From: Alkalicoccobacillus murimartini
GTDB taxonomy: Bacteria > Bacillota > Bacilli > Bacillales > Bacillaceae_D
Length of the DNA stretch: 64,000 nucleotides
NCBI RefSeq assembly: GCF_030813245.1
Contig: NZ_JAUSUA010000004.1
Coordinates: 186,001 to 250,000, forward strand
Direction of reading: 5' to 3'
The notes under the pieces are model-generated. The model was not told the DNA's origin, searched no databases, and saw only the letters and a program-made list of their open reading frames with translations. Shown one piece after another: positions 44,788-53,640 of the stretch (the stretch's first letter is position 1; each line of letters starts with the position of its first letter). The position numbers and the translations under genes were made by a program.

Positions 44788-45810
44788 TTAAACAGCCACT
44801 TCTTTTTTTATTTTACCAGCTACATAATTCATTAAATCGACAACACGACAAGAGTAACCCCATTCGTTGTCATACCAAGCAAGAACTTTCACCTGACGAC
44901 TTCCCTGCACGCTCGTAGAAAGCCCATCTACTACTGATGACTGTTCCTCTCCATTAAAATCAATTGAAACAAGTGGCTCATCTGTATACCCCAGAATGCC
45001 AGAAAGTTCTCCACTAGCAGCATCCTTAAACACCTGATTTACTTGCTCAGCCGAAACATCCTGCTTAAGTTGAACGACTAGATCAACTAGCGAGACATTA
45101 GGTGTTGGGACCCTTAGAGCCATACCGTGTAGTTTTCCTTCAAGTTGTGGAAGGACCTTTGAGATTGCTTTTGCAGCGCCAGTGGAAGTTGGAATAATAG
45201 ATTGTCCACACGCTCGTGCACGACGCAAATCTTTATGAGGATTATCAATGTTTTTTTGATCATTTGTGTAGGAATGAATGGTGGTCATCATACCACTTTC
45301 AATTCCAAATGATTGGTCAAGTACCTTAGCAACTGGTGCTAAGCAATTTGTAGTACATGATGCATTAGAAATAATGTGATGTTTGTCTGCTTGATACACA
45401 TCTTCATTTACCCCCATTACAATGGTGGCGTCTTCATTTTTACCTGGTGCTGTGATAATCACCTTTTTTGCTCCTGCTTGTAAGTGATATCCTGCCGTCT
45501 CTTTCGTTTTGAACTTACCTGTCGCTTCAATGACAACATCGATCTCATGATGATCCCAAGGCAATTCAAGAGGATCACGCGTTTTATACAAAAGAATTTC
45601 TTCTTGATCAACCATAAGCCGTCCACCTACAACCTCGACAGAAGCAGAGAATGTTCCATGAATGCTGTCATACTTAATGAGATGAGCAAGCGTCTCTACT
45701 GGATATGATGCATTTATAGCTACAATCGTTACCTTTTTTTCAAGTATAGCCTTACGAAATACCATCCGACCAATTCGTCCAAATCCATTAATTGCTACTC
45801 TAGGTTTCAT
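44788..45810 (-). CDS. gapB: NADP-dependent glyceraldehyde-3-phosphate dehydrogenase (gluconeogenic)
   Basis: 340 residues, same as B. subtilis GapB. Catalytic Cys152 (SNASCTTN) and His179. The Rossmann loop reads VAINAS: the aspartate that in GapA binds the NAD ribose is replaced by alanine, which supports NADP use and the gluconeogenic role. Position next to speD and coaE also matches gapB. ATG 45810 with AGAGG upstream. In B. subtilis it is repressed by CcpN on sugars. Confidence 0.95.
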   Translation of the reverse strand: MKPRVAINGFGRIGRMVFRKAILEKKVTIVAINASYPVETLAHLIKYDSIHGTFSASVEVVGGRLMVDQEEILLYKTRDPLELPWDHHEIDVVIEATGKFKTKETAGYHLQAGAKKVIITAPGKNEDATIVMGVNEDVYQADKHHIISNASCTTNCLAPVAKVLDQSFGIESGMMTTIHSYTNDQKNIDNPHKDLRRARACGQSIIPTSTGAAKAISKVLPQLEGKLHGMALRVPTPNVSLVDLVVQLKQDVSAEQVNQVFKDAASGELSGILGYTDEPLVSIDFNGEEQSSVVDGLSTSVQGSRQVKVLAWYDNEWGYSCRVVDLMNYVAGKIKKEVAV

Positions 45811-45864
45811 ATAAGATCCCTACCTCTCGAAAGTGTTATACAATATGATGTTTAATCTAAAATA

Positions 45865-45894
45865 AGTATAACACAAATAATCAGTTAAGGTTAA
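45865..45894 (-). promoter_or_regulatory. Candidate promoter of gapB
   Basis: -35 TTAACC (45889-45894), 18-bp spacer, -10 TATACT (45865-45870). A CcpN site would be expected here, but I cannot assign one with confidence. Confidence 0.5.
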
Positions 45895-45908
45895 TGATTA
45901 TCCTTTAA

Positions 45909-45954
45909 AATAAATAAAACCTACTATTTCAGCAAATGGCTGAAATAGTAGGTT
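45909..45954 (-). terminator. Strong terminator of coaE
   Basis: Perfect 16-bp stem (45918-45933 with 45939-45954), five-base loop; TTTATTTATTTT follows on the minus strand. It overlaps the coaE stop. Confidence 0.93.
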
Positions 45955-46546
45955 ACATAACATCCCAATTTATGAAAATTTGGTGTAACTGCTGCTTCGA
46001 TTCTTCTGTAGAACCATTATTGTAAATGACCCCATCTGCACGATCTACTTTCTGATCGATAGGGATTTGCGAAGAGATTCGAGCACGTGCTTGTTTTTCA
46101 CCACTCTGGTCCCGCGAAATCAGTCTTTTCAGCTGAAGATCCGGTTCCACATAAACAAGCAAAACCTTATCAACCATATGAAACAAATTGCTTTCATATA
46201 GAAGAGGGATATCCAATATAACATGACGATGCCCTTGCTCTTGATACATCTTCGCGGATTGTAGCATCTGTTCTCTTACGACTGGATGAACAATCGCATT
46301 TAACGTTTTTCGATCCTCTTCATTTGTAAAAATCCGATCTCCGAGGGCCGCACGGTTAATTGTTCCATCTTGATGTAAGATCTCTCTACCGAAAGTCGAA
46401 ACAACTTGTTTATATGCCGCTCCTTCAGGCTGCATGACTTCTTTTGCTATGACATCGGCATCTACAACAGGAATGCCCACCTGTTTGATCATTGAGGCTA
46501 CAGTGGATTTACCGCTAGCAATTCCCCCACTTAATCCGATTATCAT
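45953..46546 (-). CDS. coaE: Dephospho-CoA kinase
   Basis: Last step of CoA synthesis, phosphorylating the ribose of dephospho-CoA. 197 residues from ATG 46546, the same as B. subtilis. P-loop GLSGGIASGKST at the N-terminus, VDADVIAKEV and the lid region RLISRDQSG. A GTG at 46555 extends the frame by three codons but falls inside the GAGGTGG ribosome site, so I use 46546. Downstream of ytaF by 10 bases. Confidence 0.95.
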   Translation of the reverse strand: MIIGLSGGIASGKSTVASMIKQVGIPVVDADVIAKEVMQPEGAAYKQVVSTFGREILHQDGTINRAALGDRIFTNEEDRKTLNAIVHPVVREQMLQSAKMYQEQGHRHVILDIPLLYESNLFHMVDKVLLVYVEPDLQLKRLISRDQSGEKQARARISSQIPIDQKVDRADGVIYNNGSTEESKQQLHQIFINWDVM

Positions 46547-46556
46547 TGAAACCACC

Positions 46557-47198
46557 TCATATCTTCCAAATGCCTAAAATAATTAATATGACTCCCGGCA
46601 AAAATGAAAGTCGATTCATCCAAGGAATAGCAGAGAAACGAAACCCACTTTTCATTCCGAGCATCAAGAATAGACCGCTCATTATGGCTACACATACAGC
46701 GAGTAGCCACGGTGCATATCCAAGAAGAGCTGCACCAATTCCTGCACCAAAAGCATCTAGTGATAGAGCAATACCAAGTAAAAAAGCTTCTCTACCGGTA
46801 ATGGTTCCTGAATCATCCATATCCGCCTCTAATGGCTCTCTTAAAACATGGATCACAAATCCAAAAATACGAAGTTGAAAGCTGATTCGATTTTCCTTTT
46901 TTTTTCGCACTGGTGCCTTTTTTTTCGAGGTAGGTGCGTACACTTGCCAAAGCGTAAATAACCCAATGGCAATTAATAAAACAGCACCTGTTGCTTCTGC
47001 CCAATCAGGCGGAATATAACTAAATAATGTTTTTCCAACAATCATCGCAATTAATATGGAGAACCCTGAACAACACGCAATTAATAGAAGAGATAGAAAA
47101 GGGATCTTTACTTTTCTAAGCCCATAGGTCATACCGACTCCATAGCTGTCTAAACTAAGAGCAAATGCCAGCACTAGCAGCGTAAGTAGACCAGTCAT
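46557..47198 (-). CDS. ytaF: Sporulation membrane protein YtaF (MntP-like)
   Basis: About 213 residues with six hydrophobic segments built from two related halves. Each half has the family aspartate motif: ALSLDSYGVGMTYG and ALSLDAFGAGIGAALLG. This is the MntP/DUF204 fold, whose best-known member exports Mn2+. B. subtilis YtaF is annotated as a sporulation membrane protein. Start is ATG 47198 or GTG 47204; the AAGGGG site fits either. The ribosome site lies in a hairpin arm. Confidence 0.88.
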   Translation of the reverse strand: MTGLLTLLVLAFALSLDSYGVGMTYGLRKVKIPFLSLLLIACCSGFSILIAMIVGKTLFSYIPPDWAEATGAVLLIAIGLFTLWQVYAPTSKKKAPVRKKKENRISFQLRIFGFVIHVLREPLEADMDDSGTITGREAFLLGIALSLDAFGAGIGAALLGYAPWLLAVCVAIMSGLFLMLGMKSGFRFSAIPWMNRLSFLPGVILIILGIWKI

Positions 47199-47207
47199 GA
47201 TCACACA

Positions 47208-47247
47208 GCCCCTTCCTTAAACATTCAAATCATCATATGAAAGGGGC
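47208..47247 (-). promoter_or_regulatory. Hairpin covering the ytaF ribosome site
   Basis: On the minus strand GCCCCTTTC (47239-47247) can pair with GGAAGGGGC (47208-47216): nine pairs with one wobble. The second arm contains the only ribosome site of ytaF. Confidence 0.5.
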
Positions 47248-47261
47248 TTATCTCATGTACC

Positions 47262-48092
47262 TTATCTATCTTTCTGGCACGTTGGGCAATAGTGTGTGCC
47301 TCTACCTCCAACAACAATACGCACAATCGTATCATGGCAATGCTTGCATGGTTCATTTTTCCGTCCGTACACCTCAAGAGTTTGTTGGAACATTCCTATT
47401 TCACCCTGACCATTCACATACGACTTAATGGAAGATCCACCTAGTTTCACTGCTTCATCTAATGTCTGCACAATCGTTTGGTGGAGCTTGCTGTATTCAT
47501 GTTGTGTAAGAGTATGAGCTAAGCGTTCAGGATGAATACCTGCGCGAAATAGGGCCTCATCAACGTAAATATTGCCAAGTCCAACAACCGTTTTTTGATC
47601 AAGCAGAAAAGGCTTTATTTTCCTCGTTGTCTTTTGTGCAGCTGTTTGAAGCAGTTCAACCGTGAAATCATTCGAAAAAGGTTCCACACCCAGCTGTGAA
47701 AGAGGCAAGGTCATTTCCTCCGTACCTTTTTCAAAAAGATGCATCGTACCAAACTTACGAACATCTTGATAGCGAAGTTCCATTCCATCCGTAAAAGAAA
47801 AAATGACATGTGTATGAGGCACCGGTTCGTCCTCTTTTTTGTATACACCATATCTACCTTCCATCCGTAAATGGGACACCATTATGATATGATCCAACTC
47901 AAAAAGTAAGAATTTCCCTCGTCTTTGCATTGATTGAATGGTTTGTCCCTTTAATTCATCAGCAAACTCCACCGTGTCGGCAGGTTTTTTGATTATATTG
48001 GGCCAAGCTACCTCTACTGTTTGAATGGTTTTTCCTATGACAAGCTCCTCAAGCGTTCTTCTAACTGTTTCTACTTCTGGTAATTCTGGCAT
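47262..48092 (-). CDS. mutM: Formamidopyrimidine-DNA glycosylase (Fpg/MutM)
   Basis: 276 residues. Removes 8-oxoguanine and nicks the strand. The catalytic N-terminus MPELPEVETVRR exposes Pro2 and Glu3. The helix-two-turn-helix is around 150-175 (VVGLGNIYVDEALF). The C-terminal zinc finger uses Cys249, Cys252, Cys269, Cys272. ATG 48092, 29 bases after polA, so likely in the polA operon. Confidence 0.96.
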   Translation of the reverse strand: MPELPEVETVRRTLEELVIGKTIQTVEVAWPNIIKKPADTVEFADELKGQTIQSMQRRGKFLLFELDHIIMVSHLRMEGRYGVYKKEDEPVPHTHVIFSFTDGMELRYQDVRKFGTMHLFEKGTEEMTLPLSQLGVEPFSNDFTVELLQTAAQKTTRKIKPFLLDQKTVVGLGNIYVDEALFRAGIHPERLAHTLTQHEYSKLHQTIVQTLDEAVKLGGSSIKSYVNGQGEIGMFQQTLEVYGRKNEPCKHCHDTIVRIVVGGRGTHYCPTCQKDR

Positions 48093-48121
48093 TCGTTTGT
48101 ACGCATCCTTTTCAATTCATT

Positions 48122-50752
48122 CTATTTCGCTTCATACCAAGTGGCACCGACGGACACATCCGCTTTTAATGGAACTTGTAGTTCTAGAGCGGCTTCCATA
48201 ACCTCAGGTACGATTTTTTGCATGATTTCTAGTTCATCCTCTGGCACTTCAAAAATCAGTTCATCATGTACCTGTAAAAGCATTCTACTTTTTAAGTTCT
48301 CCTGCTCTAACCGATTAGCCATATCAATCATCGCTTTTTTGATAATGTCAGCTGCTGTACCTTGAATCGGCGTATTCATAGCGGTACGTTCGGCAAAGCT
48401 TCTTAGGTTGAAATTCCGGCTAACCAACTCCGGAAGGTACCTTCTGCGTTGCATAAGTGTAGAGACATAGCCGTCTTCTCTTGCTTGTTCTACGACATCA
48501 TGCATATAAGCCTTCACCTTTGGATAGCTCTCCAAATACCGTTCAATAAACTCAGCTGCTTCTTTTCGACTGATATCAAGACTTTGCGAAAGACCATAGT
48601 CACTTATGCCATACACAATACCAAAATTAACAGCCTTAGAGCTTCTTCTCATATTTGAGGTAACCTCAGATTCTTCTACATGAAAGACGTCCATAGCTGT
48701 TTTCGTATGAATATCCATATCATTTCTGAACGCCTCAATTAATCCGTCATCTACAGATATATCTGCTAATACACGCAATTCAATTTGTGAGTAATCAGCA
48801 GCCAAAATAGACCAACCTTCTTCAGAAGGAACAAACGCTTTACGTATTGTACGACCTTCTTCCAATCGAATAGGTATATTCTGCAGATTAGGGTCGGTTG
48901 AGCTTAATCGTCCTGTTTGAGTTAATGCTTGATTGTAACGAGTATGAATACGACCTGTATCCTTTTCAATAACCTTTAACAGTCCTTCGATGTATGTTGA
49001 ATGAAGTTTGCCAAGCTGGCGGTAAAGAAGGATGTGCTCAATAATCTCATGCTTGCCTGCAAGCTTTTCTAGTACATCTGCAGACGTTGAATAGCCTGTT
49101 TTAGTTTTTTTGACAGGAGGTAGACCTAATTTTTCAAATAAGATCTCTCCAAGCTGTTTAGGAGAATTCACATTGAAGCTGGATCCAGCTAACTCATGGA
49201 TTTTCTGTTCAAGTGTTTCTAAACGATTAGACAAATCTTCTCCCATCTTTTCAAGCTGAGACTTGTCCACTTTAATTCCCGTTGTTTCCATTCTTCCAAG
49301 TACAACAGACAAAGGCATTTCCAAATCAAAAAACAAAGAGGATTGATCATTTTTATCTAATTGCTCTTCAAGGTCTGCCTTTAAGGAGTAAACGGCTGAT
49401 GCTTTTCGTCCTAAGTGTTGACTTAAGATTTCTTGCTCAGGTATCTGCTGCTTTGCCCCTTTTCCATACACCTTTTCATCGTCTTCAACGATCGACAAGC
49501 CTTTTCGGCTAGCAATATCACTAATAGCGTGAGAAGAGACTGATGGATCAAGAAGATAAGAAGCGATAAGCAAATCAAATTCAATACCCTCAAGCAAAAT
49601 ATCTTGCCATCCTAGTGCAACAACTGTACGTTTCGCATCAAACACCCATTTTTTCTTTGATGCATCTTTTGCCCACGTTACAAATTTGTCAGACGTTACT
49701 GCTATCTCAGTTGGAATAAAAAACGTACCATTGTCATTAGTAAGAGCAAATCCTTCAATCGGTGCATGATGATAATGATCACCAAGGACTTCAGCGACTA
49801 GTGCAGCTGGACTCGCTAGGTGTTCGTCCGTTATTGTTTCAACAATATCTATAGATAGTTCACTTAATTCTTCTGATTTTGTTTCTCCATGTTCATCTGG
49901 AAGGCGACTTAAAAGGGATGAGAAATCAAGATCCTTAAAAAATGAGGTAACTTTTTGTACATCATACTCACCAAAGGATAGCTCCTCAAGTCCAAGATCT
50001 ACTGGTACTTCTGTATAAATTGTCGCAAGCTTTTTGCTTAAAAGAGCTTGGTCATGATGTTCTACTAATCGTTCCTTCATTTTTTTTCCGGAAATTTGAT
50101 CAACTGATTCTAGAACCGTTTCCACTGAACCAAATTCCTTCAAAAGCTTCAATGCAGTCTTCTCACCAATGCCAGGAACTCCTGGAATATTGTCGGAGGA
50201 ATCCCCCATAAGACCTTTCAGATCAATAATCTGATTAGCCGTAATCCCATATTTTTCATCTATCGCTGCTAGATCATAGCGATCCATATTCGTGATCCCT
50301 TTTTTTGTTAAATACACTTCAACTTGCTTTGTCACAAGCTGCAGAAGATCCTTATCTCCAGAAATGACCTTTACATTCCAGCCATCTTTTTCTGCGCGGT
50401 TTGCAAGTGTACCGATGATATCATCCGCTTCATAATCAATGGCTTCATATCGTTTAATCCCGTAGGCATCCAGTAACTCTCTAATAAATGGAAGCTGTTC
50501 CGATAACTCAGGTGGTGTTTTTTGACGAGTTCCTTTATATTCCGAATACGTTTTGTGTCGGAACGTAGACTTACCTGCATCAAAAGCAACCAGAATATGA
50601 GTCGGTTGATCATCCTCTAAAATTTTAAGCAGCATGGTTGTAAAACCATAGACCGCGTTAGTGTAAATTCCTTTTTCATTTGTCAGTAGAGGCAACGCAA
50701 AAAATGCCCGATAGGCAATACTGTTACCATCAATTAAAATCAGCTTTTTCAT
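48122..50752 (-). CDS. polA: DNA polymerase I
   Basis: 876 residues (B. subtilis 880). N-terminal 5' nuclease domain (1-290) with VAFDAGKSTFRHK and LMGDSSDNIPGVPGIGEKTA. The middle 3'-5' exonuclease domain is degenerate: the DxE motif is replaced (LVAEVLGD), as known for Bacillus Pol I, so proofreading is not expected. Polymerase domain (about 470-876) with motif A ADYSQIELRVLA, motif B RRSSKAVNFGIVYG and motif C QVHDELIFEVP. ATG 50752. Confidence 0.97.
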   Translation of the reverse strand: MKKLILIDGNSIAYRAFFALPLLTNEKGIYTNAVYGFTTMLLKILEDDQPTHILVAFDAGKSTFRHKTYSEYKGTRQKTPPELSEQLPFIRELLDAYGIKRYEAIDYEADDIIGTLANRAEKDGWNVKVISGDKDLLQLVTKQVEVYLTKKGITNMDRYDLAAIDEKYGITANQIIDLKGLMGDSSDNIPGVPGIGEKTALKLLKEFGSVETVLESVDQISGKKMKERLVEHHDQALLSKKLATIYTEVPVDLGLEELSFGEYDVQKVTSFFKDLDFSSLLSRLPDEHGETKSEELSELSIDIVETITDEHLASPAALVAEVLGDHYHHAPIEGFALTNDNGTFFIPTEIAVTSDKFVTWAKDASKKKWVFDAKRTVVALGWQDILLEGIEFDLLIASYLLDPSVSSHAISDIASRKGLSIVEDDEKVYGKGAKQQIPEQEILSQHLGRKASAVYSLKADLEEQLDKNDQSSLFFDLEMPLSVVLGRMETTGIKVDKSQLEKMGEDLSNRLETLEQKIHELAGSSFNVNSPKQLGEILFEKLGLPPVKKTKTGYSTSADVLEKLAGKHEIIEHILLYRQLGKLHSTYIEGLLKVIEKDTGRIHTRYNQALTQTGRLSSTDPNLQNIPIRLEEGRTIRKAFVPSEEGWSILAADYSQIELRVLADISVDDGLIEAFRNDMDIHTKTAMDVFHVEESEVTSNMRRSSKAVNFGIVYGISDYGLSQSLDISRKEAAEFIERYLESYPKVKAYMHDVVEQAREDGYVSTLMQRRRYLPELVSRNFNLRSFAERTAMNTPIQGTAADIIKKAMIDMANRLEQENLKSRMLLQVHDELIFEVPEDELEIMQKIVPEVMEAALELQVPLKADVSVGATWYEAK

Positions 50753-50790
50753 GATTCATCCGCCTCATTTCTCTTTCAGTTCGTTCACTA

Positions 50791-50799
50791 ATTGTACCA
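50791..50799 (-). promoter_or_regulatory. Promoter of polA-mutM (extended -10)
   Basis: TGGTACAAT extended -10 on the minus strand (core 50791-50796); no good -35 at 16-18 bp. Confidence 0.5.
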
Positions 50800-50839
50800 T
50801 AGCCAATATCAAATAGAAAAAGGCGGCTATTTTTTTGCA

Positions 50840-50880
50840 CAAAAAGAGGACGAAAGCATAAGGGGGAGCTTTCGTCCTTC
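50840..50880 (-). terminator. Terminator of phoPR
   Basis: GGACGAAAGC and GCTTTCGTCC, a perfect 10-bp stem, then TCTTTTTGTG on the minus strand. It lies 150 bases past the phoR stop. Confidence 0.8.
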
Positions 50881-50899
50881 AAGGGGGTGAACAATAGAT

Positions 50900-51007
50900 A
50901 TGCCAGGGTTAGTTGGGGCAAATCTATTATTCGTGGTAGACCGTTCACTTATTGAGTATAAGGATAAGCTGTTAAACGGTCATAAAGCCATTGTAAATGT
51001 TTTGTAA
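50900..51007 (+). CDS. Putative 35-residue ORF antisense to the phoPR 3' UTR
   Basis: ATG at 50900 with AAGGGGGTG (50881-50889) ten bases upstream; 35 codons to TAA at 51005. The peptide starts MPGLVGANLLFVVDRS and ends NGHKAIVNVL. It fills most of the 3' UTR between phoR and its terminator, on the other strand. I recognise no family and no strong promoter, so it could be chance. Confidence 0.3.
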   Translation: MPGLVGANLLFVVDRSLIEYKDKLLNGHKAIVNVL

Positions 51008-51028
51008 AGATTTATTTTTAGGAATACT

Positions 51029-52813
51029 CTACGAATCTGGTTGCTCTCTTGGAAACAGGAGCGTAAAGGTTGTCCCTTCTCCTTGTTTACTTGATACATG
51101 AATATTAGCATGATGCGCTTCAGCTAGATGTTTAACGATAGCAAGTCCTAATCCAGTTCCTCCTGAATTTCGGCTTCTTGCCCGGTCAACTCTATAAAAG
51201 CGTTCAAATACTCTTGGTACTTCACTCTCTTCAATACCTATCCCTGTATCGGCTACACTTAATTCTACGGACGAATCGTTGCCTTTTACCGATACTTCAA
51301 TATGGCCGTTTGAGGGTGTGTACATAATCGCATTGTTCACAATGTTAATGATAATTTGCTTCATTCGTTCAGGGTCCCCTGTCATGCGCGAGTCTCCCTC
51401 AGCATGCAAGGACAAATGGATCCCCTTCTCATTCGCTTTATCCTTTAACATCGTAATGACTTCTTCTGCCACTTGAAACAATGTCATGTTTGCTAGATGG
51501 ACTTGAAAATAAGATCGTTCTATCTTTGAGAGCTCCAGCAAGTCATGAATTAAACTCTGCAGGCGCTCGCTTTCTTTTAAGATGATCTTAAGAAACTTCT
51601 CACGTAGTTGTTCCTCATTCATCGCACCATCCAGTAGCGTTTCTGAGAACCCTTTGATTGACGTAATTGGCGTCTTCAACTCATGAGATACATTGGCAAC
51701 AAAATCCTTGCGCACTTGTTCAAGCTTTTTCTGTTCTGTTATATCATGAAGAACCAATGTCATGCCTCGTATTTTACCTGAGGCATCTAAAACAGGTGCT
51801 CCAAATACATCGTAGACCCTAGACATATACGTTTCACCAAGAGTCAGTTGATCTCTTTGCTTTGTTTCTGTGATAAAGACAGACTGAATAAATTGCACCA
51901 TACTCGGTTCTTCCATCACATCATGATACAGTCTGTTTAACCAAGACTGATCACCCACTTGAAAGATGATTCGGCTCGCTTTATTCATGACAGATATGTC
52001 GCCCCGCACATTTATTAGGAGAAGACCACTCCCCATATTTTCAATCAGCGTCTCCATCCGTTCTTGTTGTGCTTGATGTCGTTTTGAAATGTAGTCCAAA
52101 TTATATGCAAGCATATTTAATGACCGGCTTAATTGACCAACCTCAGCATGTTGATTCTCAAACGTTCGAGCAGAATAGTCCCCTTTAGCTAATCGCTTGG
52201 CAACTTTCACTGCTTCATCAATCGGTCTCATCATCTCACGTGTTACCTTGAAGATGAGTAAAGCTATGACCACCATAGCTACTAAAAAACTCGCGGCTAT
52301 CATCGCCCAAATCGTTTGATCCACAGCTTGAAGACTTGTCATTGGAAGACCTAGACGGAAATAGCCCACCATTTGTTCATTGTTATCGAGAATAGGTACT
52401 GCATAATACAATAGCTCTTGTTCTAGTGTTTCGCTGTAGCGTATCTCATACCCGTCCTCATTCGAATCAGCTGATCGAATTTCAGGTCGATCTAAATGGT
52501 TATCCATTGGTTGTTCTGTTGAGGCTGATTCACCTAATACTTGCCCTTCAAGATCCAATATGGTCACCCTAGCAAGTATGCGTTCGCTAATGGTTTCCGC
52601 CAATTGGTCCATTTCGTCAGCAGTTGACGTAGGATCTACTGCGAGCTCTTGAGCCATATACGACCCTAATCTCGCTTCACTCTCTAATCTTTCACTCACA
52701 GTCTTAAGATGGAAGTCCTTATACCAATGGCCAATGGCAAAGCCTAATCCCGACATCACAATTAAGGTAATCAGCGTAATGACGATAATAAACCTGAGAC
52801 GAAGCTTATGCAT
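51029..52813 (-). CDS. phoR: Phosphate-starvation sensor kinase PhoR
   Basis: 594 residues (B. subtilis 579). Two membrane helices (about 8-28 and 166-188) bracket an extracellular sensor domain. Then HAMP (about 188-240), PAS (about 250-360), HisKA with phospho-accepting His377 (VANVSHELKTPITS), and HATPase with NIVNNAIMYT, VADTGIGI and GGTGLGLAIV. ATG 52813 overlaps phoP by 8 bases. The linker DITEQKKLEQVRKDF is typical of PhoR/WalK kinases; the pairing with PhoP and position identify PhoR. Confidence 0.94.
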   Translation of the reverse strand: MHKLRLRFIIVITLITLIVMSGLGFAIGHWYKDFHLKTVSERLESEARLGSYMAQELAVDPTSTADEMDQLAETISERILARVTILDLEGQVLGESASTEQPMDNHLDRPEIRSADSNEDGYEIRYSETLEQELLYYAVPILDNNEQMVGYFRLGLPMTSLQAVDQTIWAMIAASFLVAMVVIALLIFKVTREMMRPIDEAVKVAKRLAKGDYSARTFENQHAEVGQLSRSLNMLAYNLDYISKRHQAQQERMETLIENMGSGLLLINVRGDISVMNKASRIIFQVGDQSWLNRLYHDVMEEPSMVQFIQSVFITETKQRDQLTLGETYMSRVYDVFGAPVLDASGKIRGMTLVLHDITEQKKLEQVRKDFVANVSHELKTPITSIKGFSETLLDGAMNEEQLREKFLKIILKESERLQSLIHDLLELSKIERSYFQVHLANMTLFQVAEEVITMLKDKANEKGIHLSLHAEGDSRMTGDPERMKQIIINIVNNAIMYTPSNGHIEVSVKGNDSSVELSVADTGIGIEESEVPRVFERFYRVDRARSRNSGGTGLGLAIVKHLAEAHHANIHVSSKQGEGTTFTLLFPREQPDS

Positions 52814-53525
52814 CTAACAATGGCTCTTCCATCTTGTATCCTAATCCTCTAATGGTTTTGATATAGACAGGTTTCTTTGTATTTGGCTCTATTTTCTCTC
52901 TTAAATGACTGATATGCACATCTACAATGCGTGTGTCACCGACAAATTCATAATCCCATACCGCATTTAATAACTGATCTCTCGTTAATACTCTGCCTTT
53001 ATGATTGGCTAGGTATAATAATAGCTCGAATTCTTTTGGTGTGAGGGATAATGCTTGTCCCTGACAATTCACTTCATAATTATCTGGAAAGATCTCTACC
53101 TCACCTATTCGTAGGACTTCTGTTACATCATCAGTCGCCTGTGAATTTTGTGTAGTTTGAGCTGCGCGACGTAATATAGCTCTGACCCTAGCAACGACTT
53201 CTCTTGGGCTGAATGGTTTAGTCATATAATCATCTGCACCTAATTCAAGTCCCAATACTTTATCAAACTCATCATCTTTAGCTGTGAGCATGAGAATCGG
53301 TGTGTGAACCTTACTTAGCCTAAGTTGTTTACAAACATCAATTCCGTCCATTTCTGGCAACATTAAATCTAAAACAATCAAATCATATTTATTTTGACGA
53401 GCAAGCTCTAATCCCTCTGCACCATCACTCGCTGTCTCTACCTCATAACCTGCTTGCTCTAAATTGAATTGAAGCAATGTCACAATTGATTCTTCATCAT
53501 CTACTACTAATAGTCGTTTTCCCAT
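52806..53525 (-). CDS. phoP: Response regulator PhoP
   Basis: 239 residues (B. subtilis 240). OmpR-type regulator: receiver domain with Asp9, Asp10 and phospho-accepting Asp53 (IVLDLMLPEMDG), conserved Lys in YMTKPF, then a winged-helix DNA-binding domain (about 135-235) with LTPKEFELLLYLA and DVHISHLREKI. Controls phosphate starvation genes. ATG 53525 with a weak AGGG site. A -10-like TATACT is at 53584-53589 without a proper -35, as expected for an activated promoter. Confidence 0.95.
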   Translation of the reverse strand: MGKRLLVVDDEESIVTLLQFNLEQAGYEVETASDGAEGLELARQNKYDLIVLDLMLPEMDGIDVCKQLRLSKVHTPILMLTAKDDEFDKVLGLELGADDYMTKPFSPREVVARVRAILRRAAQTTQNSQATDDVTEVLRIGEVEIFPDNYEVNCQGQALSLTPKEFELLLYLANHKGRVLTRDQLLNAVWDYEFVGDTRIVDVHISHLREKIEPNTKKPVYIKTIRGLGYKMEEPLLDA

Positions 53526-53640
53526 AAAGGATACCCTACACTCCTAACAATTAGATTGAACGGTCTTTTCTCTATTTACATGTAGTATAACAAACTTTAT
53601 ATAAAAACTTGTGATAATCTTTACAAAATAAATATGAGAT

